Notes: generated from the sequence alone by a model not told the origin. 64,000 nucleotides of DNA from Trichopria drosophilae (GCA_030407085.1 CM059585.1:94086501-94150500), one strand, 5' to 3'; numbered from the stretch's first letter, positions 31,746-46,610 are shown. Numbers and translations: made by a program.

Positions 31746-34700
31746 TCGTCTACATTCCGATGGACCACTTTGTAAATTCATAGGAATCTCAACTGTTTCA
31801 AGGGCTTATAAACGTTGAAAACGCGTTCATAAAACAGCTAACTCTTTCATATATTAAAAAAATATATTTATTGTAAATCTCTGTAAACATATAACGAAGA
31901 CACGCTTCAGATATTCATAAAAGCGACCTCTCCCGTAGGCGATACACGAGATACGTCGTTTTTATCGATATGTTTTTTTACAATCATCTGTATTGAACGA
32001 TCTCGATATCGAATTATGATTAATGCACGCGTATATCTATATATTCGATTGTATACTCGATAAAGTATGACATCATGAATGTTATTGATCGACGTCCGCA
32101 CCCGAATCAATTAAAATTAGCATATGATTACGAACGACCTAAAAGAAGGTCTACAAATGGAAACCGAAAATGGCCACATCTGGGAATTCCTCAGGGATCT
32201 CGAAGCAAATCGAAAAAACCATAGTTATTTTGCGAAGACGCCAGTGAAAAGTCCCGAACAAAATTATAAAATTGCCGTTAAACGTTTCTCTGACGCGTAC
32301 CGTACGAATATTTCTGGTATCTGCAAAAGGCGATTTTATAACGCCACAACAAAAATCAGTGAACGCCTAGTAACCAGGCGAAAGTTTAAAAACTCCGTTT
32401 GTTTTTCGTAAATTGAGGGAGAACTATGCGAGATAATTTCAAGAGAGTTTTTGGAAAATACGCGCGAAAATGTTCTGAAGCTGATTCAGTTATCAAATTT
32501 TGCAAAACTTTTGTTTAAATGTCCCGTTTAGTCGAAAATTCAGAAAAAGACGCTGGACAAGTTTTGCGTGATTCTCGGGAATTTGATCATTTTTAGTGGA
32601 AATTTAATGAATTTTCCTATTTTTCTTTCTATGCAAGATTAAAATCGATGTCGGGAAAGATATGCAATTAACAGGTTTGCAAAATACCAATCAAACATGC
32701 CAATTTTTCGCGATTTCGTAAATTTGAAAGTTTTCATTCCCAACTTCAATCTATGCGATTTCGTTCCTAAAGTTATGAAAAATACCGATGGTCGGAAAAT
32801 AATGTCACCAAAATATTCTCAAGACTTATGGAAAATGAATCACGTAAAAAAAGTAGGAATTTTCAATGTAATCAACGAAATATTTATGTTTTCTGAAATA
32901 AACGGAACCGATGGGAGCAGGCGTTGTTCCCCGTTATCGTTGTTTATTGATGAAATATTGAACAATTCTTCAATATTTCTTTACAGCTATTGTCTCTACA
33001 TAGTTAATAACTACTTTATGTTATAAAATAATTGATATCTCCAAGAAATTGTTATAAACAATGAAGATTTCGTGGAAAGTCTTGAGCTTCGAAGCATTAC
33101 CGACATGCGGTTTCGCTAATACATTATTTAAAAATAAAGTTATAAGGTATGAAATAACAAATATGCTTAAAAAAAGGTTTGAGAAACGCTAATCAAACTT
33201 TAAACCACATTTTTAGTACTTAAACAATGCAAAAACAATGAAATTTTAGGAGAGTCTCAAGTTGCGCTACGGAGAACTCGACACTTTGTTCTTGATTATT
33301 TCCCAGGACATTGAAGGTTTTCGATTTAAATTTATAATGTTGATGCAGCTCAGAATGTGCAGAATATATTTTAAGTTTTAAATATATAAAAAGTGCAATA
33401 ACATTCCTGTTATTTCCGGCGATAATGAAAAAAACTCGACGAGCCACGGGGGAGTCGTCGCTGCTTGTCAGATTTAACAAATTAAAAAACCTACAAACGC
33501 GATGCATATTTAACAAAAAAGTGTTAGAAGAATGTTGTGAATAAAATATTTTACCTATAAAGCACTTGATATGCCTTGGCAGTTTAAATATTTGCATATT
33601 TTCGAGAATATCTACGGGAAAACTCATGGAACCAAACAACAAACATTTCTCATTTTTCGTGAATATGTCAGGAACTTATAAATAATTATCTTTGGGATGA
33701 ATCAGATATCGATGTTAAAGCTCTTTTGAGGTTTATATGTAAAGAAAGAACATTAAATGTTAACAACACAATTGTTTAGCGCCGAATTTCCACTGCCCCG
33801 TAATTTCATAACTGACATTTTTTCAATGGCAATTGTTTAAAAACACATTTATTTTAATTCTGACATTGTCGGTACTTAAATATGAATTATCCACGTCAAT
33901 TACTATGCATTGTGTCAATTAATATTTTCAATAAATTAAGATATTTGGAAAAAATCAATTCTCACCGGACGGCAGTTTCTGAAGTTTTTCATGTTTTTCT
34001 CATATAATTGATAAATTGTGATATATATAAATAATCTGAAGTTGTAGGGAAGTTAGTAACAATATTTTGGATAAGATTTCGATTTTAAATTTTCGAAAAT
34101 GTGCATAAAATACTCTGATTTTGGGAAAATAACTTCAAGCCGCTCAGGTTTCTCTGTAACTTTGTTGTTAAGCATGCCAATGTTTAATGGCTATTATCAC
34201 TTTATTATGTAAAATAAATAACGTGACTTTATATGTTGTTTATCTTATAATGAAACTTGTCACATAAAATGCAAAAACTGTTCGATAAATGGCATTTTTG
34301 TGAGCAGATCCGGGAAAATATCAACTAACGCTTTCATAAAATCTTACGTTTATGTAAATATAGGACAAAGGATAAAGTCTATAATTATTCTCCTTATGTA
34401 ATTCAATGTATAAATATATGATTCATTTTTTACAAATTAAAAAACGTAAAGTTATAACATTAAACTAACACTTTAAGACGATAATCGAAAATAATCTGTT
34501 GCTGCTAGAAGGAGCGTTTTAAAATTTTTCGTTTTAGTACTGCAAATAGTACGATTATGCATAGAGTTTAGTATTTTTGTTTATGGATGGAATATTATTC
34601 TCTATATTGGATAAATGTTTGCTGATAACCTTTTTAAAATTCCAGACAAAGAACGTTTTTAGTGAAAACCGCCCGAGAAATTTACGAAGTAGAAGTAGAC

Positions 34701-37670
34701 CTCGCTTGTATTTCTCATATAAAACCAAATAATTTAAATAAACGTATTTACTTTTGTTTAGAATAAAGTAGTTAAACCCGTTTTTTATTGAATGAGAAGT
34801 TACAAACTTCAAAAACTTTCAATATTCACGGCTTTTTTAAAGAAAATTCGATGAGTTTGACGATTGCGAGACCTTTGCTAGCTCATCTTTTTTGCATTAA
34901 ATTCCGAAATAATTCACTTTTTAAATTATTGACTATGGAAACAGTAACTTTAAACTCTACGCTGCATTCAAGTTTGTTTACAAATTTGAAAATGTGTAAT
35001 ATCAGTACGTTTTTCAACAGAATTCGTCGCCATATATTCGATTGCCACCTGAGTTTTCATATTGTTCCCGTAAATAACTACTGTTATTCGACGTAAAACG
35101 ACCTATTTCAACATTCTTTTTGTTAAATCGTCATTGTTAAGGTTGTATTCAATGAATTTTGGTTATGTTATGTCCAAAAATTTAACATACCAGCCATTTT
35201 GTACCGAAAAAGAACAAAAGTGATCTCCGATTCTTCAGGGAACTCCGAACTGTTGTCATGTTTTTTGAACTAAATTATAATAAAAGTAACTATGATTTTT
35301 CACATTATCAATTGTTATGAACCGAAACTGTTTTTACAATATACATATATTCCAAATATTGAAAAAATCAGTGTAATAAAGGATGTTTGAACGAAAACGG
35401 GAGTACCGACTGTAGCAAACTCCAAAACTGATTCGGAGTTTTCTGTATTATTTACGCTAAATAATTGATTTCTAATTCATGTATTATAGTTGTTGACAAC
35501 ACGAAATAATGCTTATATCAATGTTTTATTTTAACTTGCTAAAAATTTAATATGAAGAACATTTTTCTTTCGTTTGATGAATCGGAGTTTTACGTATGAC
35601 TCCGTTTCTTTTCATTTCAACATTTTCATCATCAGATACAATTTGTTTCGATATCTTCTTCTTTAAAAGTTATAAATTTAAATAAAAAATGGATTCTTTA
35701 TTGTAATCTTCAACATCTTCATTTAAATTCTGATAATTGCAGAATATAAACGAACCTTATATCATAATTCTCTATGAGAAAATCCAAATTTTGGCTTCTC
35801 TCTATCTTTGCTTTATATAAAATGTCAATTTTTATGTTCTAGGTGTGTAAAATCTTAATTATTGTTGCTGAATCACAATTTATGAAAAACAAATGAAAAG
35901 GTTATCGCGATTTGTTTAATGAATCCAAACCCAACTTCGATCTATTGCTTTATTGTGAAAAATCCTTTATATTCTCCAGAAATTTGTGAAAGTAATAAAT
36001 TACGTTAACATTCACGACAATATATGTTTTTATATAATTTACAAACGAAAAATGACCTTCTTACAACGGAATCACCGCTAATGCTTGTTTTTATGAAGAA
36101 AAAATTCATTATACAAATGGACATTATCAATAGTTACATTTATAACATATAACAATTTAGTATATGTACAACAAACGATATTTATTCAAGATTAAGCACT
36201 AAAAACCATCACAATAACCAGCAGATGTTCGGGGCGTGCCCACGTTTTCATATGTAAGTCCCCATAAATGTTAGAAACAGTCAAAACTAAGATTAAATAA
36301 CATTAACTACAGTATCCAGAATATCATTTAAATTAAAAGTTTTGTAGAAATATCAAAATATCCAGTTAAAAAATAAATATCGTAAAAAAACAAACCCTAC
36401 ATAATATTTTCATCCCGAGTTATTTTGTCTTTTTAACGTTAAAATAGGGAAGTTATAATAAGACACAATATTTCATCTTTACTAGCAAATATCTGAAAAC
36501 ATTTTACGTCGATTAAGTTCTAAAAAGATTGAAAATCACGAAGCTTTGGGTTATTTTTAGCAGAAACTGAAGGCGACGCGATTCTGATTTCGGGGCGTTC
36601 CTTCCCCTTATTCAGTAAATTATTGAGATAGCAATCCTATGAGTAATTTAAAAGTAATTTATGAATGTTGAAAACAGTAACGCATTATAGTTACTTAAAA
36701 AAATATGTGCTTATAACGTAAAAATTAGGTTTTGGAGAAGTAGAAAAAATAAAACCCGCCCGTTGAGTATAGAATTCGAATTTCTTTAACGATTATAAAT
36801 ATAAATTTTAGGTTTTTCAGTATTTTGCAATAAGAAACAAGTTCTTCAAGGTGTTTTGTAGTATAATCAGGTTCTATAACATTAAAAAAAGTCAAATAAG
36901 GTTCCAAGTTTTGAAAAATCACATCTTAGCTTGGCACTTTTCGAATTCAACACTTTGTTTTTCATCATTATTATTATAAATTTGCTAATTTTTCTATAAT
37001 ACTTACTATTGTAAATAAAAGTGGATCAAGTTATTTCAGTAATTTAACAATTTTATCAGAAAATGTCTATTTAAACTCTTTATTTCCATATATATACGGA
37101 ACGGAGTTTTCGAAGTTTTGAACAATATTTCTTGAATATGTTGCAAGAAATCACTTTTTTCTAAGGTTCTTTGTTGTTTTAGTAAATATTACAATGTTTT
37201 CCATTTTCTTGCAATACTTAATCCACCATTTTTATTATTAGTATCGTAAAAGTTGGAGAAAAAGTGCTGTAAATTGGCTACGAAAATGACTGACAAAAAT
37301 TTATGGCACATGTTTTCGAAACGGAAGTCTGTCCTCAAAATACCAGCGAGCGATAGTAAAGTTTCCAGGAAAATCTTCGGACCCAAACACATAATGAACC
37401 GTCGCTACAAAAGGACGCTTCCATTTTCTCTCGATAATATCTGTAAAGCAAACAACCGCATTTCCAATTATCCGACAAAGCAATTCTGTATCTGCTACGA
37501 CAAATGCTCAAAACTGCAATTCACGGTCAAAAGCTGAATATCTACAGATAACAATGCATGGATTTTCTTTAAATATTAGTCGCCTGCCTATGACATAACA
37601 TCCGCATTCGATAATTATGTATTTTGTAAAGTGTACAACAATTAAAATCTCAACCGGAACGACATAATTT
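31746..37670. other. Long unexplained stretch
   Basis: No recognisable gene. The longest ATG frame is minus 33220-33642 (140 codons), with no motif. Plus 32124-32411 (95 codons) has a fairly hydrophilic, protein-like composition (LKEGLQMETENGHIWEFL, YKIAVKRFSDAYR) but matches nothing I know. Others (32697-33026, 34555-34812, 34788-35096, 37253-37537) look like AT noise. Confidence 0.35.
32124..32411 (+). CDS. Unrecognised 95-codon ORF
   Basis: ATG at 32124, stop at 32409-32411. Charged, well-mixed composition with a mid-part ISGICKRRFYNATTKISERL. It lies 0.7 kb downstream of the CpG island on the same strand. No family motif, no signal peptide, no membrane segment, and no clear splice sites. 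It could be chance; kept because its composition is less AT-driven than that of its neighbours. Confidence 0.15.
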   Translation: MITNDLKEGLQMETENGHIWEFLRDLEANRKNHSYFAKTPVKSPEQNYKIAVKRFSDAYRTNISGICKRRFYNATTKISERLVTRRKFKNSVCFS

Positions 37671-38370
37671 ATGTAAATTGTTGAAACGTCGCGTCGTTAG
37701 CACGGACGCCAGCCATTTTCTCCAAGCTTTTTCTTTGTTCGCTCATAAAAATACGGTGCTCGACGATTCGTGGCGACAATTATGTAAGTCGGCATTTTTT
37801 TTCTCGACCGTAATCACATTTTTAACAAAACCGATGGTAAGAACAATGACGCTGAAACCTGAAACCGCATGTGCGCGAACGGAGAATATCCCGTTCTCAC
37901 CTGGAAAAAGTAACCGCGCCTCGATAAAAATCAGTGCAGTCGCTCGGCAATTTCCGCAATTATACGCGAAAAATCGCCAGCTTCTATGGCCAATTTCCAT
38001 GAAATACTTGATGTTTTCGAGCGCGCAAAATGGCCAACGTTATATACGAGGCTCGCCGCTCGAAAGTATAAAAAAAAGAGAACACGGCAATTCGCCGTGA
38101 GCCGCAATGCGCCGTGTGGCAGCCTTGGGATCACGAAATTTCAAGGAATTCATTACGCTATCTTCGTCTCCGTTCGCGAGTAAAAAGTCGATGTTTTGCT
38201 GGTGCGAGTGGACGCCACCGTTGCCGAGTCGACCGACGGAAAGTTCCCAGCTCGATCCGGCGAGGCCGCGAAGCTGCGCAAACTCGCCTTCTTTTCGAGC
38301 CGACTGCGCAACGAAATACGCTGGTTTTATTTCTCAGCCCCCAATTGGTCTAGAACTCTAATTCTTTTTT
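37671..38370. promoter_or_regulatory. CG-rich patch with overlapping open frames on both strands
   Basis: GC and CG content rise here. The plus frame 37678-38100 (140 codons, non-ATG start), the minus frame 37743-38000 and two further plus frames to 38361 overlap. A third plus frame from about 38190 to 38369 has GC-ending codons and reads VRVDATVAESTDGKFPARSG in part. A compact hairpin CACGGC-AATTC-GCCGTG lies at 38083-38099. Overlap in many frames argues for composition. A regulatory island or the edge of an unrecognised exon is possible. Confidence 0.25.
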
Positions 38371-41300
38371 AATCAGTTTCCAAATATTTTCGCCGTCCTA
38401 AATTTAAAATTTTATTAAAATCGGTCTGGTAGTTTTGGAAATATGGACATTTTTTATGTGGAGATGTTAGACGACGCACGCTCAAAGAAATCCATCGTTT
38501 ATGCTCTTCGACGGACTCAAAATGTTTGGAAGTATAAAAAACCAAGGTGACAAGTTGTACAGCAACAGATGATGCTATTGTTTTTGCCAAAACTTATTTT
38601 CTTTTGATAATGCCGCACACGTCCCAATTTCCAGTCGTTAATAAAGGAATTTCGCGATATATTCCAGAGATTCCTTTTAACGAACATTTAATTTGATAAA
38701 AATTTGATACATACTTTATATTTGATGCATTACAGGACATTTTTAACACGAAATAAGCCTTTTTCTTAATATAACACTAATTCACCTCCGTGTGAATTCC
38801 GTCCGATCTCGCGAGGATTTAACAAAATATTTTAGCTTCTACGATATATTTGTTTATTTGGAGTATATGGCGGGCCAACATAACGCCTCCATTTTGGTAT
38901 TCGCGATATAAACAAACCAAATGACCCTAACAATATACCAGGGAATCAATGTAAGATTTTCAAGTATTTAACATTGATACAATAATCGCAGCCATTCACC
39001 CGTGGATAAACATTAAATATTAAATGATGCTTGATTCTCAACAATTTTTCAAAAGAAGAAGTGTATTCAGAGAACTCCATTTTGTGTATCTACCGAAACT
39101 GTTTCCGGCCCGTGACAAAAATAAACGTTTACGTTGCTAGGCAATAATATCCATCAATTAAACAAATTCTACATAACAAAATATTAATAAACAATGCCTT
39201 GTTTCTCCTTAGCTGCTCAAAATCTTGGATTTTTAAGAAAAACATAATTTTTCGGAGCTAAAACGGAGTTAAATTTCTTGAAACACGAAACTTCTTATGC
39301 AGAATATTTATTCCAGTATCGGCCATTTTGATTTCAAGTCCTAGAATGTAAGGAATTGCCGAAAACAAAACTGAAATATGTATTCCGGGATTTTGTATAT
39401 TTTCGGGAACATGACGAACGGCGCATGTCAAGGAAAATAGAAAATCGATCCAGCGTTTTCTCGACAAGTCGAACCTTGCTGGTATTAACAACGATGATAG
39501 ATTCGCTTTTATCCGCGTTCGCGTTTTATAACTATGTGAATTTCTAGTTTTTTTTTTCATGGTTAACAAAATTTATAGAAATAAATAACTGGACAATATT
39601 TTTCTTTGTTTAGTTTACAGGCATCATTAACTACTCCGGTAAATTACATAGTTTTATGTCTGTCAACATTTAAAAACTAACAATAAGTTCTGCCGTATCG
39701 TTGGAAAAATACATCGTACAACATATATAGCTAACCTAAGAATGTTTATAGAAATGAGTTGTTTCTGAATGTGTAAATTACTGTTCGAAGGTTTAACTTA
39801 TTCAAATGCCACATTGTACTAAAGTAAGAAAAGTTATATCCATCAGAAGATAGATAAATCTCGTACAGCGAATTAAAGACGAAAAATGGCGGATTGAAAT
39901 CAAGTTATACATGAATGAACATTTCCACAGGAAAGTAAATCTAGAAAAACATCAATACAGAGCAACAATGTCAATGAAGGTAACTCAGCTTAGAACAAGT
40001 TTTCAAAAATTCGTTTCTATGTCTACACCGTATCATTGCCTACATTTATTTACAATCTCGGGTTATAACAGGTATATCACGCACGTAAAATACGCAGTTT
40101 TAACATTTTTTTTAGATACTATACCTGGTAAAAGATATTTTTCTCGGCATAAGACGTGTCTGCCAATAAAGAAAGCAACCGCGCTAATCGATTAGTAAGA
40201 TAGCGGGGCCGTATATTTCATCAAATACGCATGCGCGTATGCAGAAAGGGGGATGCACGGACCGGGATTTGTATGAGAGGCCCGTGTCTATAGAAATATT
40301 GTTATTCCTCCATTTTCTACCGGTAAGACACTAGGTAAAATAATCATTTGCAGCGCATGAACCTTCTCAGTATTTTACAAGGTAACGAGCATGCGCATAA
40401 TAATTTAATGAATTTTACTAACAAATAATTTGTCGATAGGTAACTTACGTGACTAGAATCGCTGTCATATACACTGAATGTATATTAGGAGTATCGTGCA
40501 TATCTTTCATTTGTTATGCACCCATGTACGTGACCACCCTTCCCACACAAGTTCCCCAAATAAATGGAAATTCATGAAAAACTGCCCATTTTTAAATACA
40601 GTGTTTATTACAATCTTAGGACTTGGAAGAGTATCTTGATTGGGTGAAACAATACGTACTTGCCCGTCGGATAAATTCCTGCAATCGCACATATATATTT
40701 ACGCCCTTATATAGGTTCATGTAATTCTAGAAGAATTCCTTAAACACTACTGATCAGATGAATCAGAGAGCCCACATTGCTGTAGGGCATATATAAGCTC
40801 CCACATATCCACCCACTCGACCCACACGCCCACTCGCACTCATTCGTATAAAAATGTGCATGTGTGTCATAGGCAGTTTATCTTGTGGATACTTTTACCG
40901 CAAGGCTTCGCTGTAGCTAAATACTAACATTCATTTTTAATCATACCTTTGGAGAATGTATTCAAAAAACAATTAAGGAAGTCGTTATTTATAGAATGGA
41001 AATGCTTTTGTCGTGTTATTTTAAGGATTTGTCGCATGGAACTTACCTATTCTCGTGTCCCGAGTTTATATGCCCTGCAAATAACTTGGAATATATGATA
41101 TGTATTGAAATTGATGAGTAGATGATCGCCATTTTCTTGGATTGGGCATCTTCCTGTTAGGAACATTATATACTTTCTTCGAAAGTTGTCCAGCTCTTGG
41201 TCGTTTTCTCAACAATTCATCTTTCTCATCCGTTACAACGCAAACAGAACAGTCTTATTCCTCTCCGGTTTTTCGATATAACAAGACTTCGATATATTGG

Positions 41301-42620
41301 AACCAAAATAAACGTTCCATATTATCAGACGAGAAACCAGACTTCATCAGCACCACTGGGGTTGAGATGTAAAATTGTTTCTGAATGTTGTATCAGATTT
41401 ATAGTCAATGGAAGCAAGTCTGCTAAGTTTGCCCACTGCATTCTCTTAGAATAATAATTTAAGAAGATATTGTTATCGTAAAACTATAAAACCAATCAAA
41501 TAGATAAGTTAATAAACGATGAAATATATAAAGCAATCACTTATATGGAAAACAAGTATCTTGGTTTGTAATAAGAATCATTGATAACTAGTTCCAAACT
41601 GTTCTGTTTTGGCGGACTGATGGATTGAGTTTGTGTTTCGAGGATCAACCAGAAAAGTTTAATGAAAGGGCATGACGTGAAATTTTGGGACATGGAATTT
41701 TGAGAAAGTACATGATAGAGCACAAAATTGTACAAATGCGTTTGGATTTATTATTGCATCATCCTCAAATAGATTAAACATATTTCAAAAACAAAAAGGA
41801 ATATTTGCGACATTTATGTACACTCTTGTAATAATTATATTCCGTTTATAAATCGAAAGACACGAGGAAACTAATGAATAGTTTTCATGCACGGCTTACA
41901 CGGATAAGTAAAGATTTACTTCGAACAAAAATCCTTTGGCTGAACCAGCATTATTTTTTTATCCCTGTAAGAATAAAACCTGCATATTATGGTCGCAAAC
42001 ATATATTACATTTAGTATTTATTTTCTGAAATAAAATCAATCGATCTATAGAATTTCGAAGCTTTTCCTGTGTGCGGCATAATACGAATATAATAATCAA
42101 AACTACATCATTATATAAAAACAAACTCGTATACACCCTAGTAGAGGTGAACAACAATGCGAGCATGAAAGCAGTGAACAAGGTAAGCCTCCAAACTTGC
42201 CAACAGACCCAAATTACTGTACAACTTTATGGGTGATATGCTATGGTGTATTCATTAAATCGTGGTTTGATGCCGAAACTGTTGTTTGTCTAGTAAGTTT
42301 ATGAAAGGCATAGTCATTTTCTTGAATTGATTGTGTAAGTACTAAGTAATGACATCCACCCCAAAAAGATTCTATCGATTCATTAGTTACATGGTAAGTA
42401 AACTTATGTTAAGAACTTATGTTGCGCATTCTTAAAACAGGCATCTCCTTCGTGTCTCTTTTGGAGATTTTGTATCCTTGCCAAAAGCATCTGTAAGTTG
42501 AAATAACTTCAAAGAGGTTCTGACCATTGGATGATTATCTAGCATAATGAGTGATGAACGGCCGATGTTAAAATGAAATGAAGATGTTATTGGAGAGTAT
42601 TTAAAAGTGATGGTGTTGGA
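38371..42620. other. Stretch with no supported gene
   Basis: Frames at 39258-39569 (minus), 39911-40195 and 41142-41454 (plus) show no motif. At 40229-40400 there are two NRF-1-like partial palindromes (CGCATGCGCG and GCATGCGCA) in an otherwise ordinary sequence. At 40800-40850 there is a CCCAC/CCACTCG-rich short block. Confidence 0.4.
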
Positions 42621-42624
42621 TGTA

Positions 42625-42800
42625 ACCAACTAATTGTCAATGTCGAATAAAAGTTAGATAAAGATGATGTCAAAGGATTATATTGGAGTATGATTTTGAT
42701 TTAAAAAGTCGATAAAGATGGCGATATTTTGTGATGATCCTTTTGCAGTTTCAAGTTCTGGATCGGCTAAAAGCACTGCTCTTGATTCTCGCTTCGGATG
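42625..42800. repeat. Diverged direct repeat, copy 1
   Basis: Matches 46895-47095 in the same orientation. Shared strings include TGTCGAATAA, GATGATCCTTT, GCAGTTT and AAAAAGTCGA, and the order of landmarks is conserved. No coding capacity; an old segmental or transposon-derived duplication. Confidence 0.55.
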
Positions 42801-45800
42801 ACTGTGCGTCCAGTTGACAATATGTCGTTGAAACGACTAATACACTCAACTTATCTTCTATTCCAACGTAATTCAACCTTGCTGTTTCAAGTAAAATCAC
42901 TTTGATCCAAACGTAATTAATGGCTTAACAAATGTGAAACAATTAGCAGTATGTTAAAGTTATCCAGGGTTATATGCCAAAATTTAAACTCCTAACATTT
43001 TCTCTCTGCTGTACGAAGTATTATAGAGAATGCCCACTAAATGTAGACACACTGCAGAGTTCTAGAAGAGGAATCATTAAATTCCACTCTGTTGGAGTCA
43101 ATGTTGTTTCTTTGGTGTATTCGATGGTTGGAATCCCTCATATAGTGTAGGTATATACTCCGTCGAAAAGAGTAGACGAATCAATCCTGGAAGAATTCAT
43201 TCCACCTCCAGATGAACTGATGAATTACATTGACGGAACGGAACCCCAAAACGGGATGTAGAATCCAAAAGGCGGTAAAACTCATCCATACGTTCAGCAC
43301 TAATTAAGATATTACAATTTTAGCTCGAAAAGGAAAATAATAAAGTATCTGGTTTCCAAAATGAAAGGTTTCATGCTAGAACTTTTGCAATACACGGACA
43401 AACCCTACGATAGTTCGCGAAATTGCTATGCATAAACACGTTTATGATAACCTTACAATTTAACCGTATTGTTTTTTGCGCGTTTCTGTCTTTATTCCAT
43501 ACTGACGATATTGATGTAACAAAATAAATCCTATTAGAGAATATGTTTTACACCAAACAACTGAAATATAGTCGAATACAACGTATCCAATTTTCAACAT
43601 CTCTAAACTGAAAATTGACTGCAACAGTTTTATGGTGTAGATATACTATGGAGGTACATACACTACTAACTCAGTGGGACTCTAAAATTTAACAATTGAT
43701 TTTATAGAAATTTACGAAACTAAGAATGTTTACAAGATACGTCAATATCAAAGTTCTTACGGCTGAATAATTTGTACACTTTACGTTGCCAAGGAGAAAA
43801 GTAGTTTGAAACTTTATCGAACGTTTACTAAAACTGGAACGTGCTCGTAAAAAGAGATGCGTACATAAGAAAAATAATACTTAATGACTTAAAATATAGT
43901 TTGATACTGGATACTGGGTCAACTGCACTTTTTTATTCCAATATGCGTTTTCAATGTCATATTTTTTCTAGAAGTTTGCAGCTATTGTCTTGACTCCGAA
44001 AGAAACGGATTCAGTGTAATTATTTCTATTTCTTCTATATTATTTCATATATTGCTTGATTTTTGCTTAACCGAATCCAAACATATTTTACATTGAAAAA
44101 AGATTTTCAATTATAAAGAACTCGACATTTATGTACATTCACAGCATAAATGTTTTTTTTTTATTGACCAAAGAACATTTTCATTAGAAATTCTACCAAG
44201 TAAAATAATTAGAGATAGGTTTTCGATATTTAAAAGATATAATGATTTCTGCTAGAAATTACTAGACACCTTTACGTGTTTACTATCAGTCCTGTAAACA
44301 TTGCTAAATTATATAGTAATAAATATTAGAATAATAACATTTTGAGCGTTGAGAGATGAAGAGTAAAATCTTCACTTCGCTCAATAAGTTTCGAATCCTT
44401 TCAGCGTAGAATTCAAATTTTACAACAGGTCATTTTCACTCTTCATCAAATCATTTTTGGGGTTTCAGTTTAGAGAATTTAGAGAGTAAATATAAATTCC
44501 ATGCGTAAAATCAGGAAGTCACACAATTCTTATTAGCCAACGGTTTCTTTCTCATGTAAGATTTGTTCGTGTATTCCAATGTACAATTAAGAATTGTTTT
44601 ATATTCAATTGTCTAGCATCAGGATGGTATGACAATGGCTTTTAAACTACACAATTGTACTTTGCACTATTTCCAGTTTGGAACCTCCTCTTTTTCCTGA
44701 AAACCACAGCAACACTCAAAAGCAAGCAGTCAATAAATTCTAGTTAACAACAGATATGCCTTTTTTTAATGGTGTAGTTTCTCTTTCGAATTTATAATAA
44801 CGGCTGATTCCTCCGTAATGCAACGATTATATAAGAAATTTCGACTGCTTTTCTTAGAATAACATATATTTTTATGTATAATTCTTTTGTTACATAATGT
44901 ATCAATTTACACTCATTTTATCAAGCATTACCTTAATTATCCCATTAAAAACAACTATTAAACTTAAAAAGGAACATATTCCATCAATAGATATCCAGGA
45001 TTTGCAACAAACTGACATTTTATATTAAACTTAAAATAAATAATCAAACTCATTGCAAATATAAATAAAATCCATAATTTTTTACTAACAGAACGGAATA
45101 TTACCAAAGAACTTTTCCAGTGACAGGAGCACATATTCCGAAGCACCGGTTTGTACTAATGCCAAAATCAATAATGCACTTTTACATCTCACGTATGTTT
45201 CCAATGAACATTTCGCAACGTTCCATTAAAAATACAAGAAGTTATTCTTGTAATGTGAATAAAGTATGGCATAAACGACAGAATGACTTTGCACATTAAT
45301 GAGCAGTAAATTAGCCGAATCGGAAATGCGAGAATAAAATCAGTACACTCTCTACCCGTTCAGCTTATATGGGAAATCCCATGTAGAACCCGTCAAGCTT
45401 AACCTAGTATTTTGTATAGTAAAAGTCAGTTAGATATATGGGTATAATTAGAAAATTCCACATAAAACCTGAAGCAATGCAAATGAAGTTTCGAATAAAG
45501 TCAAGTTTCTTTTAAGAAGTTTCCAACAAAACTGATTATCTCTTTTTGAAAAATGTACAAAATGTCCATTTTAACTGTAAAATTATCGTTGTCATTCCCA
45601 TCCGTCTCGACCTCATTGATTCAAACTCTATTAGATACTTCTAATTCTAATCAACTTCGTATAATTTATACATTTCCGTTCGTGACTTTTTTAAATTCCA
45701 ACGTATAATTGTTGAAAATCGGTAGATATCTCATTGTTTCTAAAAGAGAAAGGGATTGTCTTCCACTTGCATGTGACCTGATTTCTCGGGGCACTGCCTC

Positions 45801-45930
45801 TCAGTACACGCGTAAAGCAGTCGTATAATATTGAAAAAATCCAAAACTTGTATACCGTCACATAGCACTCGAAAAATTTTTTTTTTTTTAAGAATAACAT
45901 CAACTGTCTTATTCGAGCATCCAAAATCCA
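42801..45930. other. AT-rich stretch, nothing supported
   Basis: Only noise-level frames (44964-45146 minus and the start of 45691-46101 minus). Confidence 0.45.
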
Positions 45931-45939
45931 ATTCGTTAA

Positions 45940-46610
45940 TATTAAGTAAATACGTATATGGGAGAAGAGAGCACGATCGCGCCTGAAGCTGTCGCAACTT
46001 TTAAAATTCTTGACGAGACGGGACCGGCAATGAGATATTTCCAGTGCGAAGGAGACGCCACGAGGCGAGGGCAAAAGCGGAGAAAAGAAAAGAAAGAGCA
46101 AGAGAGATGGATGGATGGTACGAGAGAGATAAAGCGAGAAACAGAGAGAGAGAGAGAGATAGAGAGGATTGCATGCACAGAAGGGGCGCTCTTAAGGTTC
46201 AAGCCCAGCCGGCTGAACGGCATTTATTCACAGACGAGTTTTTGAGAGAAGGCTGGGACCTGCTACGCTACAAAATGGTAGAGGACCCACCGGACCCCAA
46301 AACGATCAACAGGAGACGCCGCTACGTTGCCGCTGGCTTCTCGCATACAGGGTGTCCCGGTTGGTGGGGATCGCTGCTTGAAACTTCTCTGACCAATTGT
46401 CCCGCTTCAATTGGGATCGAACGTGCGGAACCTTCAAACGCGTTTTCTGAGCGTGAAAAACCGTCAAGTCGCTCTCTATCTCTCTCCAGTACTCTATGCC
46501 TGTTCCACTCTCACACCGACCGTCTCTTTCTCACTCTACCAGTTTGCCTCTCAGTCGCACACGTTGTCACTGTAGCACGCTCGCACAACTCTTAACCACT
46601 CACTTGCTTG
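45940..46610 (+). promoter_or_regulatory. CG- and GA-rich block, possible promoter/5'UTR
   Basis: The left part is GA-rich with an (AG) run at 46142-46159. The middle is GC-rich (ACCCACCGGACCCC, GAGACGCCGCTACG). The right part is CT-rich (CTCTCTATCTCTCTCC). This allows a 183-codon plus frame (46044-46595, non-ATG start) whose product is Arg/Glu-rich, then Ser/Leu-rich, exactly as the base composition dictates. No domain is recognised. GAGA-type promoter DNA or a repeat fragment is more likely than a protein. Confidence 0.3.

Noticed and set aside
40468..40496. Similarity of ATACACTGAATGTAT to the insect microRNA iab-4
   Set aside because: Only a partial match, and no complementary arm follows to make a precursor hairpin.
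46044..46595. 183-codon ORF as a protein gene
   Set aside because: Non-ATG start, residue content dictated by GA then CT runs, no domain, and overlapping frames on the other strand.
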